Shown: positions 17,732 to 25,901 of the stretch, piece after piece
Position numbering within the stretch: position 1 is the stretch's first letter
Layout: each line of letters starts with the position of its first letter
NCBI GenBank assembly: GCA_023957215.1
Contig: JAMLHH010000008.1
Span: 1 to 64,000, forward strand
DNA: 64,000 nucleotides
Source: Chitinophagales bacterium
Lineage (GTDB): Bacteria; Bacteroidota; Bacteroidia; Chitinophagales; JADIYW01
Direction: 5' to 3'
Program-made: the position numbers and the translations under genes
The notes under the pieces: model-generated
Told to the model about the DNA's origin: nothing
The model's database searches: none
The model's input: the letters and a program-made list of their open reading frames with translations, nothing else

Positions 17732-18499
17732 ATGGATAATATTAGTGTAGCACTGGTACAAAGTGACATCATTTGGGAAGATATACATCAAAATCTAAGT
17801 AATTTTGACGAAATGCTTTGGGCTTCCGACGCAGATATTGTCATTTTACCCGAAATGTTTACAACCGGATTTTCCAATCATTCTAAAGAGCTGGCCGTCA
17901 CAATGAATAGTATGCCTATCCAATGGATGCATGACCTTGCAGGTAGATTAGGCTGTCTGCTGATAGGTTCTATGATAATAAAAGAAAAAGAAAATTATTA
18001 CAACCGTCTTATTGTAACCTTACCCGACGGAACAATTCAAACTTATGATAAAAGACACCTTTTTTCTTTGTCAAACGAAGGTGTTTTTTACCAAGCGGGT
18101 ACAGAACGATTGATCATTGATTACAATGGATGGAAAATAGCACCATTTATCTGTTATGATTTGAGGTTTCCTGTTTGGAGTAGAAATACAGAAGAAGTAG
18201 ATTTGATGATTTATTTAGCAAACTGGCCTGAAAAACGCATAGAACATTGGAACACCTTACTAAAAGCAAGAGCAATTGAAAATCAATGCTATGTAGCCGG
18301 CGTAAATCGCATCGGTTTAGACGGAAACCAATTATATTACAATGGTCAAAGTGCCATTTACGATTTTTGGGGAGAACAGCAAATATACACTGGTGACAAA
18401 CAAGGACTTTATGTTGCTAAAATCTCGCAACAGGAGTTGAAAAATAATAGGTCACATTATAGTTTTTTACAGGATAGAGATAATTTTGAATTAAAATGA
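17732..18499 (+). CDS. Nitrilase-family omega-amidase-like hydrolase
   Basis: A 255-residue C-N hydrolase with the complete catalytic set: E41 in ILPEMFTTGF, K107 in YDKRHLFS and C141 in PFICYDLRFP. These local motifs match the YafV/Nit2 omega-amidase branch, which hydrolyses 2-oxoglutaramate or 2-oxosuccinamate in the clean-up of glutamine and asparagine transamination products. Cytosolic, no signal peptide. The next gene starts within its stop codon (ATGA overlap), so these two, and probably the cyclophilin 3 nt further on, form an operon. Substrate is inferred from the family branch only. Confidence 0.88.
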   Translation: MDNISVALVQSDIIWEDIHQNLSNFDEMLWASDADIVILPEMFTTGFSNHSKELAVTMNSMPIQWMHDLAGRLGCLLIGSMIIKEKENYYNRLIVTLPDGTIQTYDKRHLFSLSNEGVFYQAGTERLIIDYNGWKIAPFICYDLRFPVWSRNTEEVDLMIYLANWPEKRIEHWNTLLKARAIENQCYVAGVNRIGLDGNQLYYNGQSAIYDFWGEQQIYTGDKQGLYVAKISQQELKNNRSHYSFLQDRDNFELK

Positions 18500-18846
18500 G
18501 TGATATCGCATTAGAAATAGAGTACGACTCCAAAAAGTATGAGCAAATCAGAAATGATTTGGAAAAGCGATTTGGAAAGAAACCTGATTTAGTAACGATT
18601 ACCTATCTCATCGGTCACAGAGAACTTGGTTTTAATCGTACATTTTTTACCAAAGGTGAAAAAGAGGAACTGATGCACATCGGAGTTTGCACTTTACTTT
18701 CACAGAGAGGCTATTATACCTTTATCAAAAAAGATGAAGATGGATGGCCTCATTTTGAAAAATCACCTGATATGCCCAGATTTGCACCTGAAGCACAGGA
18801 TGCTTTATTAAAAGCAATGATTATTGAATATTTTGAAAAACTATAA
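18496..18846 (+). CDS. Conserved-looking small protein of unknown function
   Basis: A 116-residue soluble protein, rich in Lys and Glu, with no signal peptide or membrane segment. I do not recognise a family. Regions that look structured are KRFGKKPDLVTITYLIGHREL at about 25-45, the hydrophobic turn MHIGVCTLLSQRGYYTFI at about 61-78, and an aromatic segment DEDGWPHFEKSPDMPRF. The gene overlaps the nitrilase gene by 4 nt and is followed after 3 nt by the cyclophilin gene, so translation is probably coupled. The tight packing and normal codon use say the gene is real; function is unknown. Confidence 0.75.
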   Translation: MSDIALEIEYDSKKYEQIRNDLEKRFGKKPDLVTITYLIGHRELGFNRTFFTKGEKEELMHIGVCTLLSQRGYYTFIKKDEDGWPHFEKSPDMPRFAPEAQDALLKAMIIEYFEKL

Positions 18847-18849
18847 ACG

Positions 18850-19548
18850 ATGAGAGAAACAAAATTCTATGGAATCTTACTGACTATGCTCATGTCACTC
18901 ACATTCTGCAAGGTCAATGGTCAAGAAACGGGCAAAAAAGTAAATCAAGAAACAAATAAAGAAACTATGGTTATTATCAGCACACCTTATGGCGACATGA
19001 AAGTAAAACTGTACAATGAAACGCCGCAACACAGAGATAACTTTATCAAATTAGTGAAAGAAGGCTATTACGACGGACTTCTCTTTCATAGAGTGATTCG
19101 TGATTTTATGATACAAGGAGGTGATCCTAATTCCAAAAATGCAGTTACAGGTCAACCTTTGGGAAGCGGTGGTCCGGGTTATACAGTACCGGCAGAATTT
19201 AATCCTGATTTGATACACAAAAAAGGTGCACTTGCTGCCGCACGTACCGGTGATCAAATCAATCCTCAAAGAGCATCTTCCGGTTCGCAATTCTATATAG
19301 TACAAGGTAAACCGATGACGGAAGCAGAATTAGATTATTTGTCATCCAGAACCGGTGTCCAATATACACCTGAACAAGAAGCTGAATATACAACCGTGGG
19401 CGGAACTCCATTTTTGGATATGCAATATACCGTCTTTGGTGAAGTAGTGGAAGGTCTTGACGTGATAGATAAAATCGCCGCCGTACAAACTACTCCCGGC
19501 GATCGTCCAATCAAAGATGTAACTTTTACCATTAAGGTAGTAGAATAA
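18850..19548 (+). CDS. Exported cyclophilin-type peptidyl-prolyl isomerase
   Basis: A 232-residue cyclophilin that catalyses cis-trans isomerisation of X-Pro bonds. A signal peptide (about 1-24, ending VNGQ) directs it to the periplasm. The cyclophilin core starts at about residue 40 with STPYGDMKVKLYNETP. Active-site signatures are YDGLLFHRVIRDFMIQGGDP (containing the catalytic Arg) and GSQFYIVQGKP, then YTVFGEVVEGLDVIDKI. An insertion of about 25 residues (LSSRTGVQYTPEQEAEY) sits between the last two motifs; this is common in Bacteroidota homologues. It is the third gene of the tightly packed nitrilase operon. Confidence 0.92.
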   Translation: MRETKFYGILLTMLMSLTFCKVNGQETGKKVNQETNKETMVIISTPYGDMKVKLYNETPQHRDNFIKLVKEGYYDGLLFHRVIRDFMIQGGDPNSKNAVTGQPLGSGGPGYTVPAEFNPDLIHKKGALAAARTGDQINPQRASSGSQFYIVQGKPMTEAELDYLSSRTGVQYTPEQEAEYTTVGGTPFLDMQYTVFGEVVEGLDVIDKIAAVQTTPGDRPIKDVTFTIKVVE

Positions 19549-19585
19549 CTTATCTACGGAAACTATTTTCTTCCTATTAAAAAAT

Positions 19586-20161
19586 CTAAAGTGTATCTAT
19601 TGCATTTTGCAATGCTTCAAAAACTTCATCTATACTTCCTTCACCCGGAATAGCAGTAAATTTATTCACTTCTCGATAATGTTCGGCGACGGCAGTTGTC
19701 TCATTGAGATATACCTGAAATCTATTTTTGATGATTTCTTGATCATTATCATCGGAGCGACCTGAAGTTTTACCACGATTCAGGATACGAGCCACCACTT
19801 CATCTTCTGATACGTCCAATGCCAAAACCTGTGAGATAGAGGTATTTTTAAAATCTAAGAGTTTATCCAAAGCTTCTGCTTGCGCTCTCGTCCTTGGAAA
19901 GCCATCGAAAATAAAACCTTTTACTTTATCTATATTTTGGTCTAATTGACTACTAATCATACCGATGACAACCTCATCAGGCACCAATTCACCTTTATTA
20001 ATATATTTTTTAGCTTCAAGTCCCAATGGAGTTCCCGCTTTGAGTTCGCTTCTCAACAAATCACCTGTTGAAATATGCAATAAGTGATATTTTTCTACGA
20101 GTTTTATCGCTTGTGTTCCTTTTCCACTACCCGGAGGTCCGAATAAAATTAAGTTTAACAT
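19586..20161 (-). CDS. adk: Adenylate kinase
   Basis: This enzyme interconverts ATP + AMP and 2 ADP. The 191-residue protein has the P-loop FGPPGSGKGTQ at residues 5-15, the AMP-binding segments ISTGDLLRSELKAGTPLG and GFIFDGFPRTRAQAEAL, and the short LID form without a zinc site (RILNRGKTSGRSDDND). ATG 20161 (MLNLILFGPP) was chosen over an upstream in-frame TTG at 20170, because the -7 element at 20168-20175 overlaps that TTG. Convergent with the cyclophilin gene; no terminator hairpin seen between them. Confidence 0.97.
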   Translation of the reverse strand: MLNLILFGPPGSGKGTQAIKLVEKYHLLHISTGDLLRSELKAGTPLGLEAKKYINKGELVPDEVVIGMISSQLDQNIDKVKGFIFDGFPRTRAQAEALDKLLDFKNTSISQVLALDVSEDEVVARILNRGKTSGRSDDNDQEIIKNRFQVYLNETTAVAEHYREVNKFTAIPGEGSIDEVFEALQNAIDTL

Positions 20162-20167
20162 ATACGA

Positions 20168-20175
20168 CAAATATA
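20168..20175 (-). promoter_or_regulatory. -7 promoter element of adk, 6 nt from the start codon
   Basis: TATATTTG on the minus strand matches TAnnTTTG. The spacing to ATG is 6 nt, identical to glyS, which predicts a leaderless or near-leaderless transcript. Confidence 0.5.
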
Positions 20176-20505
20176 ATTAATAATCTATAATGTATCTATA
20201 CTTTTGACGGTTAACAAATAAATAACGAAACGCTAATTTCCTACAAAGAATCTACATAATATCAGATAATGCCGTTGTTTCTAACCCTTCAATGTGATTG
20301 TAATCCAAGACTTCTATTTTGAGATAACAAAAACATGACTTAATAGACATTTTTTAGGCTAAAGCCTTTCATCTATTAATAAAAGGCGATTCAGACAATA
20401 GAAACTACCCTTTTGCCCTCACCGCCATATTTTGAGATAAAGGAATGTTTAATGGGACGTGTTTTAAGAGATTTTCATCAACCATTTTTCAGAATTGTTC
20501 CCATT
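20176..20505. other. Gene-free stretch, possibly decayed coding sequence
   Basis: No intact gene. Read on the minus strand, short open pieces look like protein (for example KIEVLDYNHIEGLETTALSD at about 20267-20326), but I recognise no family. The stretch contains copy 2 of the 27-nt repeat. It may be an old pseudogene. Confidence 0.35.
20337..20363 (+). repeat. Copy 2 of the 27-nt dispersed repeat
   Basis: Same orientation as the copy at 6441-6467, identical over 22 nt and 26 of 27 overall. In this copy the end extends into a small inverted repeat, AGGCT-AA-AGCCT (20356-20367). Confidence 0.6.
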
Positions 20506-21693
20506 TCAATCAAAAGCATTTATCCCTGTTAAGTCCATTCCGGTGATGAGTAAATGAACCTCGTGCGTACCTTCATAGGTAATGACAGATTCCAAATTCA
20601 TGGCATGACGCATCATGGGAAAGGCACCGGTGATACCCATCGCACCACATATTTGTCTTGCTTCTCTTGCTACTTTTAATGCCATTTCTACATTATGGCG
20701 TTTTGCCATTGATACTTGTGACGGCGTTACTTTCCCTTCATCCATTAGTTGACCTATACGGAGAGATAAAAGTTGGGCATTGGTTATAGCCGTTATCATT
20801 TCGGATAATTTCTTTTGAGTTAATTGAAAGGATGCCAATGGCTTTCCAAATTGTGTACGCTCTTTACTATATTCTATCGCTGCATGCAGACAATCCATTG
20901 CGGCACCTATGACACCCCAAGAAATGCCATACCTTGCAGAAGTCAAACAAGTCAAAGGTGCTTTCAAACCTTTTGCCAAAGGGAGAATATTGTCATCCGG
21001 AATAAATACATCTTGAAAAACAAGCTCACCGGTAATAGATGCCCTCAATGACCATTTATTTTCAATAGTAGGTGTAGAAAACCCTTTCATGTTACGCTCC
21101 ACTATTATACCCATGACATGATTCGATTCGTTTCTTGCCCACACAACGGCTAAGTCGCAAACGGGACTATTCGTAATCCACATCTTACTCCCATTTAAAG
21201 TATAACCTCCTTCCACCTTTTTCACACGTGTTTCCATACTCGCAGGATCACTTCCATGATTAGGTTCTGTTAAACCAAAGGAACCAATAAATTCACCTTT
21301 TGCAAGTAGCGGTAAAAACTTCTGTTTTTGCTCTTCAGAACCAAACTTCCATATCGGATACATCACTAAAGAACTTTGTACACTCGCTGCACTTCTGATA
21401 CTTGAATCCACCCGTTCTAATTCCTGCATAATGATACCATAAGTAATCGCATTCAATCCACCACCGCCATATTCAGTGGGTATATGTGGACCTAAACAAC
21501 CTAATTCACCAAGATGTTTCATCAAATTCTTATCAAAAAAATTAGATTGTGACCAGTCTTCTATGTGTGGAATGACATTTTTATTGAGCCAGTTGCGTAC
21601 TATTGACCTGATTTGCTTTTGCTCGTTTGTCAATAGCTCGTCTAAATCGACATAGTCAAAGCCTTTATATGTCAATGCATAAATATTCATCAT
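20506..21693 (-). CDS. Acyl-CoA dehydrogenase, glutaryl-CoA dehydrogenase-like
   Basis: A 395-residue FAD enzyme of the acyl-CoA dehydrogenase family. Motifs: GCLGPHIPTEYGGGGLNAIT in the N-terminal helical domain, GSFGLTEPNHGSDPASMETR (FAD and substrate contacts), KMWITNSPVCDLAVVWA, the C-terminal segment RTQFGKPLASFQLTQKKL, and the catalytic base E374 in TYEGTHEVHLLITG. The YEGTH ending and the final TGINAF resemble glutaryl-CoA dehydrogenase, which oxidatively decarboxylates glutaryl-CoA to crotonyl-CoA in lysine and tryptophan breakdown. Cytosolic. Divergent from folB with a short shared promoter region. The substrate is inferred from motif likeness. Confidence 0.88.
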   Translation of the reverse strand: MMNIYALTYKGFDYVDLDELLTNEQKQIRSIVRNWLNKNVIPHIEDWSQSNFFDKNLMKHLGELGCLGPHIPTEYGGGGLNAITYGIIMQELERVDSSIRSAASVQSSLVMYPIWKFGSEEQKQKFLPLLAKGEFIGSFGLTEPNHGSDPASMETRVKKVEGGYTLNGSKMWITNSPVCDLAVVWARNESNHVMGIIVERNMKGFSTPTIENKWSLRASITGELVFQDVFIPDDNILPLAKGLKAPLTCLTSARYGISWGVIGAAMDCLHAAIEYSKERTQFGKPLASFQLTQKKLSEMITAITNAQLLSLRIGQLMDEGKVTPSQVSMAKRHNVEMALKVAREARQICGAMGITGAFPMMRHAMNLESVITYEGTHEVHLLITGMDLTGINAFD

Positions 21694-21739
21694 AATTTTG
21701 AGTTTAAGATTTGCTAAATTAGTACTTTAATTGAGTTCT

Positions 21740-22096
21740 ATGTATATAAAAATCAACCTTGAGCAGATGAAAGTATATGCTTATCACGGAGTATATAATG
21801 AAGAGCGTCTCCAAGGTCAATACTATTTTGTGGATGTGGAATTAAACGTGAAAGTTGATGAGCAAGGAATACTTATGGATGATTTAGTGGCTACTTACAA
21901 TTACGAACTATTAGCCAAAACTATTTCAGAAGAGATGCAAATTCCCTCTTCTTTATTGGAAAAAAAGGCTTTGGAAATTTCAAATAAAATTAAGCAAAGT
22001 GATGATAGGATTCAAAACGTAAAACTCAAACTAACAAAACCTCATCCTCCTATGATGGGCGATATAGGCTCTACATCGGTGGAGATTGTTGTATAA
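21740..22096 (+). CDS. folB: Dihydroneopterin aldolase
   Basis: FolB converts 7,8-dihydroneopterin to 6-hydroxymethyl-dihydropterin and glycolaldehyde in folate synthesis. The 118-residue protein has the family landmarks MKVYAYHGVYNEERLQGQ (substrate-binding region), YFVDVELNV, TYNYELLAKTI and the C-terminal lysine segment VKLTKPHPPMMGDIGSTSVE. ATG 21740 fits homologue starts better than the in-frame TTG at 21731. Small, single gene, convergent with the VWA gene. Confidence 0.93.
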   Translation: MYIKINLEQMKVYAYHGVYNEERLQGQYYFVDVELNVKVDEQGILMDDLVATYNYELLAKTISEEMQIPSSLLEKKALEISNKIKQSDDRIQNVKLKLTKPHPPMMGDIGSTSVEIVV

Positions 22097-22130
22097 GGGA
22101 TTAACTAATTGACTAATTTTCAAATTCTCT

Positions 22131-23321
22131 TTATCCTCTCACTTTCTTACCTCTCAATTCTTTCATTGCTCGTGTCAAACCTTCTATTGTCGTAGGAAAC
22201 ATTCTTTTAGGAAAGATCTCTTGTATAATTTCAATACTTCTCGTTCCCTGCCAAAAATCTTCATGTGTGGGATTGAGCCAAATGGTATATGGAAAATGTT
22301 CTTTAATACGTTTAAGCCATGCTACACCACTTTCATCATTATAATGTTCTATACTTCCTCCGCTATGTGTCAACTCATAAGGAGACATTGTTGCATCGCC
22401 TACTATAATTACTTTGTAGTCATTGTTATACTTATGGAAAATATCCAAAGTAGGCGTCTTTTCATCCCAACGTAAAAGATTATTTTTCCATACTGATTCA
22501 TAAATACAATTGTGAAAATAGAAAAACTCCAAATGTTTAAACTCTGCTTTGGCAGCGGAAAACAATTGTGAACACAATTCCACATGAGGATCCATAGAAC
22601 CTCCGACATCAAAGAGCAGAAGAACTTTTATGCGGTTTTTCTTGGAAGCTTGCATAGCAATATCAATATAGCCGGCATTTTTACAAGTATTGTCAATAGT
22701 GGTATCCAAATCCAACTCATCTTCTATACCATCACGTGTTAAAAGCCGTAATCTTCGTAACGCCATTTTTATATTTCTTGTATTGAGTTCCACATCATCA
22801 GCATAATCTCTAAACTGGCGTTTCTCCCAAATTTTAATAGCGGATCTTTGACCGCCACTACCTCCCACTCTAACACCTTGTGGATTATATCCACCATTGC
22901 CAAAAGGTGAAGTTCCGCCTGTTCCTATCCACGTATTCCCACCTTGATGTCTTTCTTTTTGTATTTCTAAAAGCTCTTCTAATCTCTTCATAATTTCTTC
23001 TAATCCGCCATAAGCTTCTATCATTTTTTTCTCTTCTTCAGTAAACATTCTATCTAATTCCTTTTTGATCCAATCTTCAGGAATTTCTTTTTGAGCAGCC
23101 TCGGATACAAATTGTACTCCTTGAAAATATTGACCAAAAATGATATCAAATCTATCCAAATATTGCTCATGTTTGATTAAAATAGTCTTACAAAGTGAAT
23201 AAAAGTCTTCAACAGAAAAATTAACTATTCCTTCATTTAAAGCTTCTAAGAAAGATAAAAACTCTTGAATAGAGACTGGTATCCCTTCTTTTTTCAGCAC
23301 ATAGAAAAAATCTATAAACAT
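22131..23321 (-). CDS. CoxE-like VWA-domain protein
   Basis: A 396-residue protein of the VWA/CoxE family. The N-terminal half is helical (FIDFFYVLKKEGIPVSIQEF start). A glycine-rich linker follows at about 125-160 (GGNTWIGTGGTSPFGNGGYN). The C-terminal VWA domain begins at IKVLLLFDVGGSMDPHVEL. The metal-binding MIDAS motif reads D-x-G-x-S instead of the canonical D-x-S-x-S, so metal binding may be altered. Members usually act with a MoxR-type AAA+ ATPase in maturation of metalloenzymes or complexes; no such ATPase is adjacent. The VWA region contains a second Asp in GDATMSPYEL. Role unknown, cytosolic. Confidence 0.85.
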   Translation of the reverse strand: MFIDFFYVLKKEGIPVSIQEFLSFLEALNEGIVNFSVEDFYSLCKTILIKHEQYLDRFDIIFGQYFQGVQFVSEAAQKEIPEDWIKKELDRMFTEEEKKMIEAYGGLEEIMKRLEELLEIQKERHQGGNTWIGTGGTSPFGNGGYNPQGVRVGGSGGQRSAIKIWEKRQFRDYADDVELNTRNIKMALRRLRLLTRDGIEDELDLDTTIDNTCKNAGYIDIAMQASKKNRIKVLLLFDVGGSMDPHVELCSQLFSAAKAEFKHLEFFYFHNCIYESVWKNNLLRWDEKTPTLDIFHKYNNDYKVIIVGDATMSPYELTHSGGSIEHYNDESGVAWLKRIKEHFPYTIWLNPTHEDFWQGTRSIEIIQEIFPKRMFPTTIEGLTRAMKELRGKKVRG

Positions 23322-23462
23322 GCCTTAAAGATACTATCTATTCTTTTTTTACCAGTAAGCCTATTCTAATAATTCAATAAAGATAATCTTGTCTCTTTTT
23401 ATATAAGTTTTTATAAAAGATTATTTTAAAGTTCTGAATTGTTTTATAACTTGATTCAAATT

Positions 23463-24011
23463 ATGAGAAAAATCTTACCGAAGTCGTCAGACAGTTTACT
23501 TATCGTTGTAGATGTACAAGAAAGACTCTTCCCTGTTATGAATCAGAAAGAAGTACTTCTTAAAAATATCAATACTTTAATATTAGGTGCAAAAGAATTA
23601 GCGGTTGAAACCATTATTACCGAGCAATATCCAAGAGGATTGGGACATACTTTGACCGATGTTGAAAGAAGTCAAGAGCTTGACACTTACGAGAAAATGG
23701 AGTTTAGCTGTCTGTTAAATGATGCTATTATAAAAAGAGTGGAGGATTCAGGTAAAAAGAACATCCTTGTTTGCGGAATTGAAAGCCATATCTGTATATT
23801 AAAAACAGTGATAGATGCCATCAGTAAAGAATATAATGTGTATGTGGTTGCAGATGCTGTTTCTTCAAGAACAGAGGACAACAAAGTCTTGGCATTGGAA
23901 ATGATGCGTCAAGCGGGAGCCTATATTATTTCAGTAGAAATGATACTTTTTATGTTGATGGAAAAGGCCGGTACAGATAGTTTTAAGACAATTAGTAAAT
24001 TAATAAAATAA
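23463..24011 (+). CDS. Isochorismatase-family cysteine hydrolase
   Basis: A 182-residue hydrolase of the isochorismatase/nicotinamidase superfamily (YcaC-like). Conserved D17 lies in LLIVVDVQERLFPVM and the nucleophile C111 in CGIESHICILKT, with the usual cis-peptide neighbourhood just before it. The substrate is unknown; members hydrolyse amides, nicotinamide or small enol ethers. ATG 23463 (MRKILPKSSDSLL) was preferred to the TTG at 23439 because homologues start near here. The acyl-CoA synthetase gene follows after 4 nt, so the two are probably co-transcribed. Confidence 0.85.
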   Translation: MRKILPKSSDSLLIVVDVQERLFPVMNQKEVLLKNINTLILGAKELAVETIITEQYPRGLGHTLTDVERSQELDTYEKMEFSCLLNDAIIKRVEDSGKKNILVCGIESHICILKTVIDAISKEYNVYVVADAVSSRTEDNKVLALEMMRQAGAYIISVEMILFMLMEKAGTDSFKTISKLIK

Positions 24012-24015
24012 TAAA

Positions 24016-25794
24016 ATGGAAGTAAAAAGATTATATGATTTTCTAACGAGACATATAGAAAGGCATCCCAATGATGAATTTATTGCGGCTAAAAATACTC
24101 AAACGGGTGAATGGAAGAAATATACTTATGCAGAGGTACAAGACCTATCGGATAAAGTCAGTCAGATACTGATAAATGAAGGGCTACAACCTGATGATAA
24201 AATAGCTATCATCAGTGCAAACAGACCTGAATGGAATTTGGCAGATTTGGGCTCACAACAAATAGGTGTCGTGAATGTACCGATGTATCCTACCATTTCA
24301 TCCGAAGATTACGAATTTATCTTTGGTGATGCAGAAGTAAAATTAGCTTTTGTCGGAGACAAAACGATCTATGAAAAAGTAAAACCTCTATTAGGTAAAA
24401 TACCCAGTCTGAAAAGAATAATCTCTTTTGATAAAATAGACAATTGTGATAACCTTTGGGATGAGATTGACAAGATAAAAAAAGTAGATACTGTTAAAAT
24501 TGGGCAATTAAAATCTTCCGTGAGCGAAGAGGAGTTAGCAACAATTATTTATACTTCCGGCACTACAGGTACGCCCAAAGGTGTGATGTTGACACATTTG
24601 AATATCGTTGACAATTTGACCAATGTCTCAGAGGTAATTCCCTTCCTTGAAGGTGAAAAAGCACTCAGTTTCTTACCTTTGTGTCACAGCTTTGAGAGAG
24701 TTGTTTTCTTTGCTTATCTCATGCTCGGCATTAAAATCTATTATGCCGAAGGTCTTGATAAGATAGGTGATAACCTCAAAGAGGTACAACCATACTGCTT
24801 TTCTACTGTGCCAAGACTATTAGAAAAAGTCTATGAGAAAATCATGGAAAAAGGTAATGAATTGACAGGATTTAAACGCAAGCTTTTCTATTGGAGTATA
24901 GAATTAGGTGAACAATATGACTTAGGTGTCAACAAAGGTTTTGTGTATAATACCAAGTTATTGCTTGCAAGAACTTTGGTTTTCTCAAAATGGAATGAAG
25001 CACTTGGCGGTCGAGTCAAATTTATTGTGACGGGTGCGGCCGCTATGCAACCGAGACTCATCAAACTTTTTTCTGCCGCAGGTGTAAATATCATCGAAGG
25101 ATACGGGTTGACAGAAACGGCACCTATCTTGACTATTAACCGTATGCCTGAAAGAGAAAGAATGATAGGTTCTATCGGTATGCCCATTCCTAATGTAACA
25201 GTAAAATTAGCAGAAGACGGCGAAATCTTAGCCAAGGGAAAAAATATTATGAAAGGTTATTACAATCGCCCTGATTTAACTGCTGAGGTCATTGATAAAG
25301 ACGGATGGTTTCACACCGGTGATATAGGAGTGTGGGTAACACATTTTGGACAACAGTTTCTAAAAATTACAGATAGAAAGAAACAATTATTCAAAACGGC
25401 CGGTGGTAAATATATCGCACCTCAAGCCATTGAAAATAAAATGGTTGAGAGCCCTTATATCGAGCAAATGATGGTTGTCGGTGGCGATCAATACAAATAT
25501 ATAGCAGCCATGATAGTTCCATCCTTTGTGCAACTAACGGCTTGGGCCAAGGAGCAGGGAATACAGACAGAAGATCCAAAAGAACTTACTAAAAACCCGA
25601 AGGTGATAAGATTGATTGAAGATGAAGTCAATGAGATGAATACTCATTTTGGTAAGTGGGAGCAAGTGAAAAAGATCAAACTTTTGGCAAACGAATGGAC
25701 TATTGAAGGTGGCGAGCTTACTCCTACCTTAAAGCTAAAAAGGAAAGTGATGAATGAAAAGTATGCTAAAGAAATAGAAGGACTCTTTAGATAA
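24016..25794 (+). CDS. Long-chain acyl-CoA synthetase (AMP-forming)
   Basis: A 592-residue ANL-superfamily enzyme that activates fatty acids to acyl-CoA through an acyl-AMP. The P-loop-like motif TIIYTSGTTGTPKGVMLTH lies at about residues 177-195, followed by FLPLCHSFERV, the substrate/AMP segment GYGLTETAPILTIN, and the hinge region GWFHTGDIGVW with ITDRKKQLFKTAGGKYIAP. The pattern and length match the FadD15/ACSL-like group common in Bacteroidota. Cytosolic or membrane-associated. The two acyl-CoA dehydrogenases in the window could use its products, but they are not in the same operon. Confidence 0.93.
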   Translation: MEVKRLYDFLTRHIERHPNDEFIAAKNTQTGEWKKYTYAEVQDLSDKVSQILINEGLQPDDKIAIISANRPEWNLADLGSQQIGVVNVPMYPTISSEDYEFIFGDAEVKLAFVGDKTIYEKVKPLLGKIPSLKRIISFDKIDNCDNLWDEIDKIKKVDTVKIGQLKSSVSEEELATIIYTSGTTGTPKGVMLTHLNIVDNLTNVSEVIPFLEGEKALSFLPLCHSFERVVFFAYLMLGIKIYYAEGLDKIGDNLKEVQPYCFSTVPRLLEKVYEKIMEKGNELTGFKRKLFYWSIELGEQYDLGVNKGFVYNTKLLLARTLVFSKWNEALGGRVKFIVTGAAAMQPRLIKLFSAAGVNIIEGYGLTETAPILTINRMPERERMIGSIGMPIPNVTVKLAEDGEILAKGKNIMKGYYNRPDLTAEVIDKDGWFHTGDIGVWVTHFGQQFLKITDRKKQLFKTAGGKYIAPQAIENKMVESPYIEQMMVVGGDQYKYIAAMIVPSFVQLTAWAKEQGIQTEDPKELTKNPKVIRLIEDEVNEMNTHFGKWEQVKKIKLLANEWTIEGGELTPTLKLKRKVMNEKYAKEIEGLFR

Positions 25795-25819
25795 TAAAAT
25801 CATTTAAGATGATATTTTT

Positions 25820-25847
25820 ACTCCCTGCATGACCGGGAGTTTGTTTT
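25820..25847 (+). terminator. Terminator after the acyl-CoA synthetase gene
   Basis: ACTCCC pairs with GGGAGT around a 9-nt loop, followed by TTGTTTTT. It lies between the convergent synthetase and porV genes. Confidence 0.7.
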
Positions 25848-25901
25848 TATAACCTTGCAATTGACGATACTATTTTACCTTTCGTAAGATTTAATATTGT
25901 A

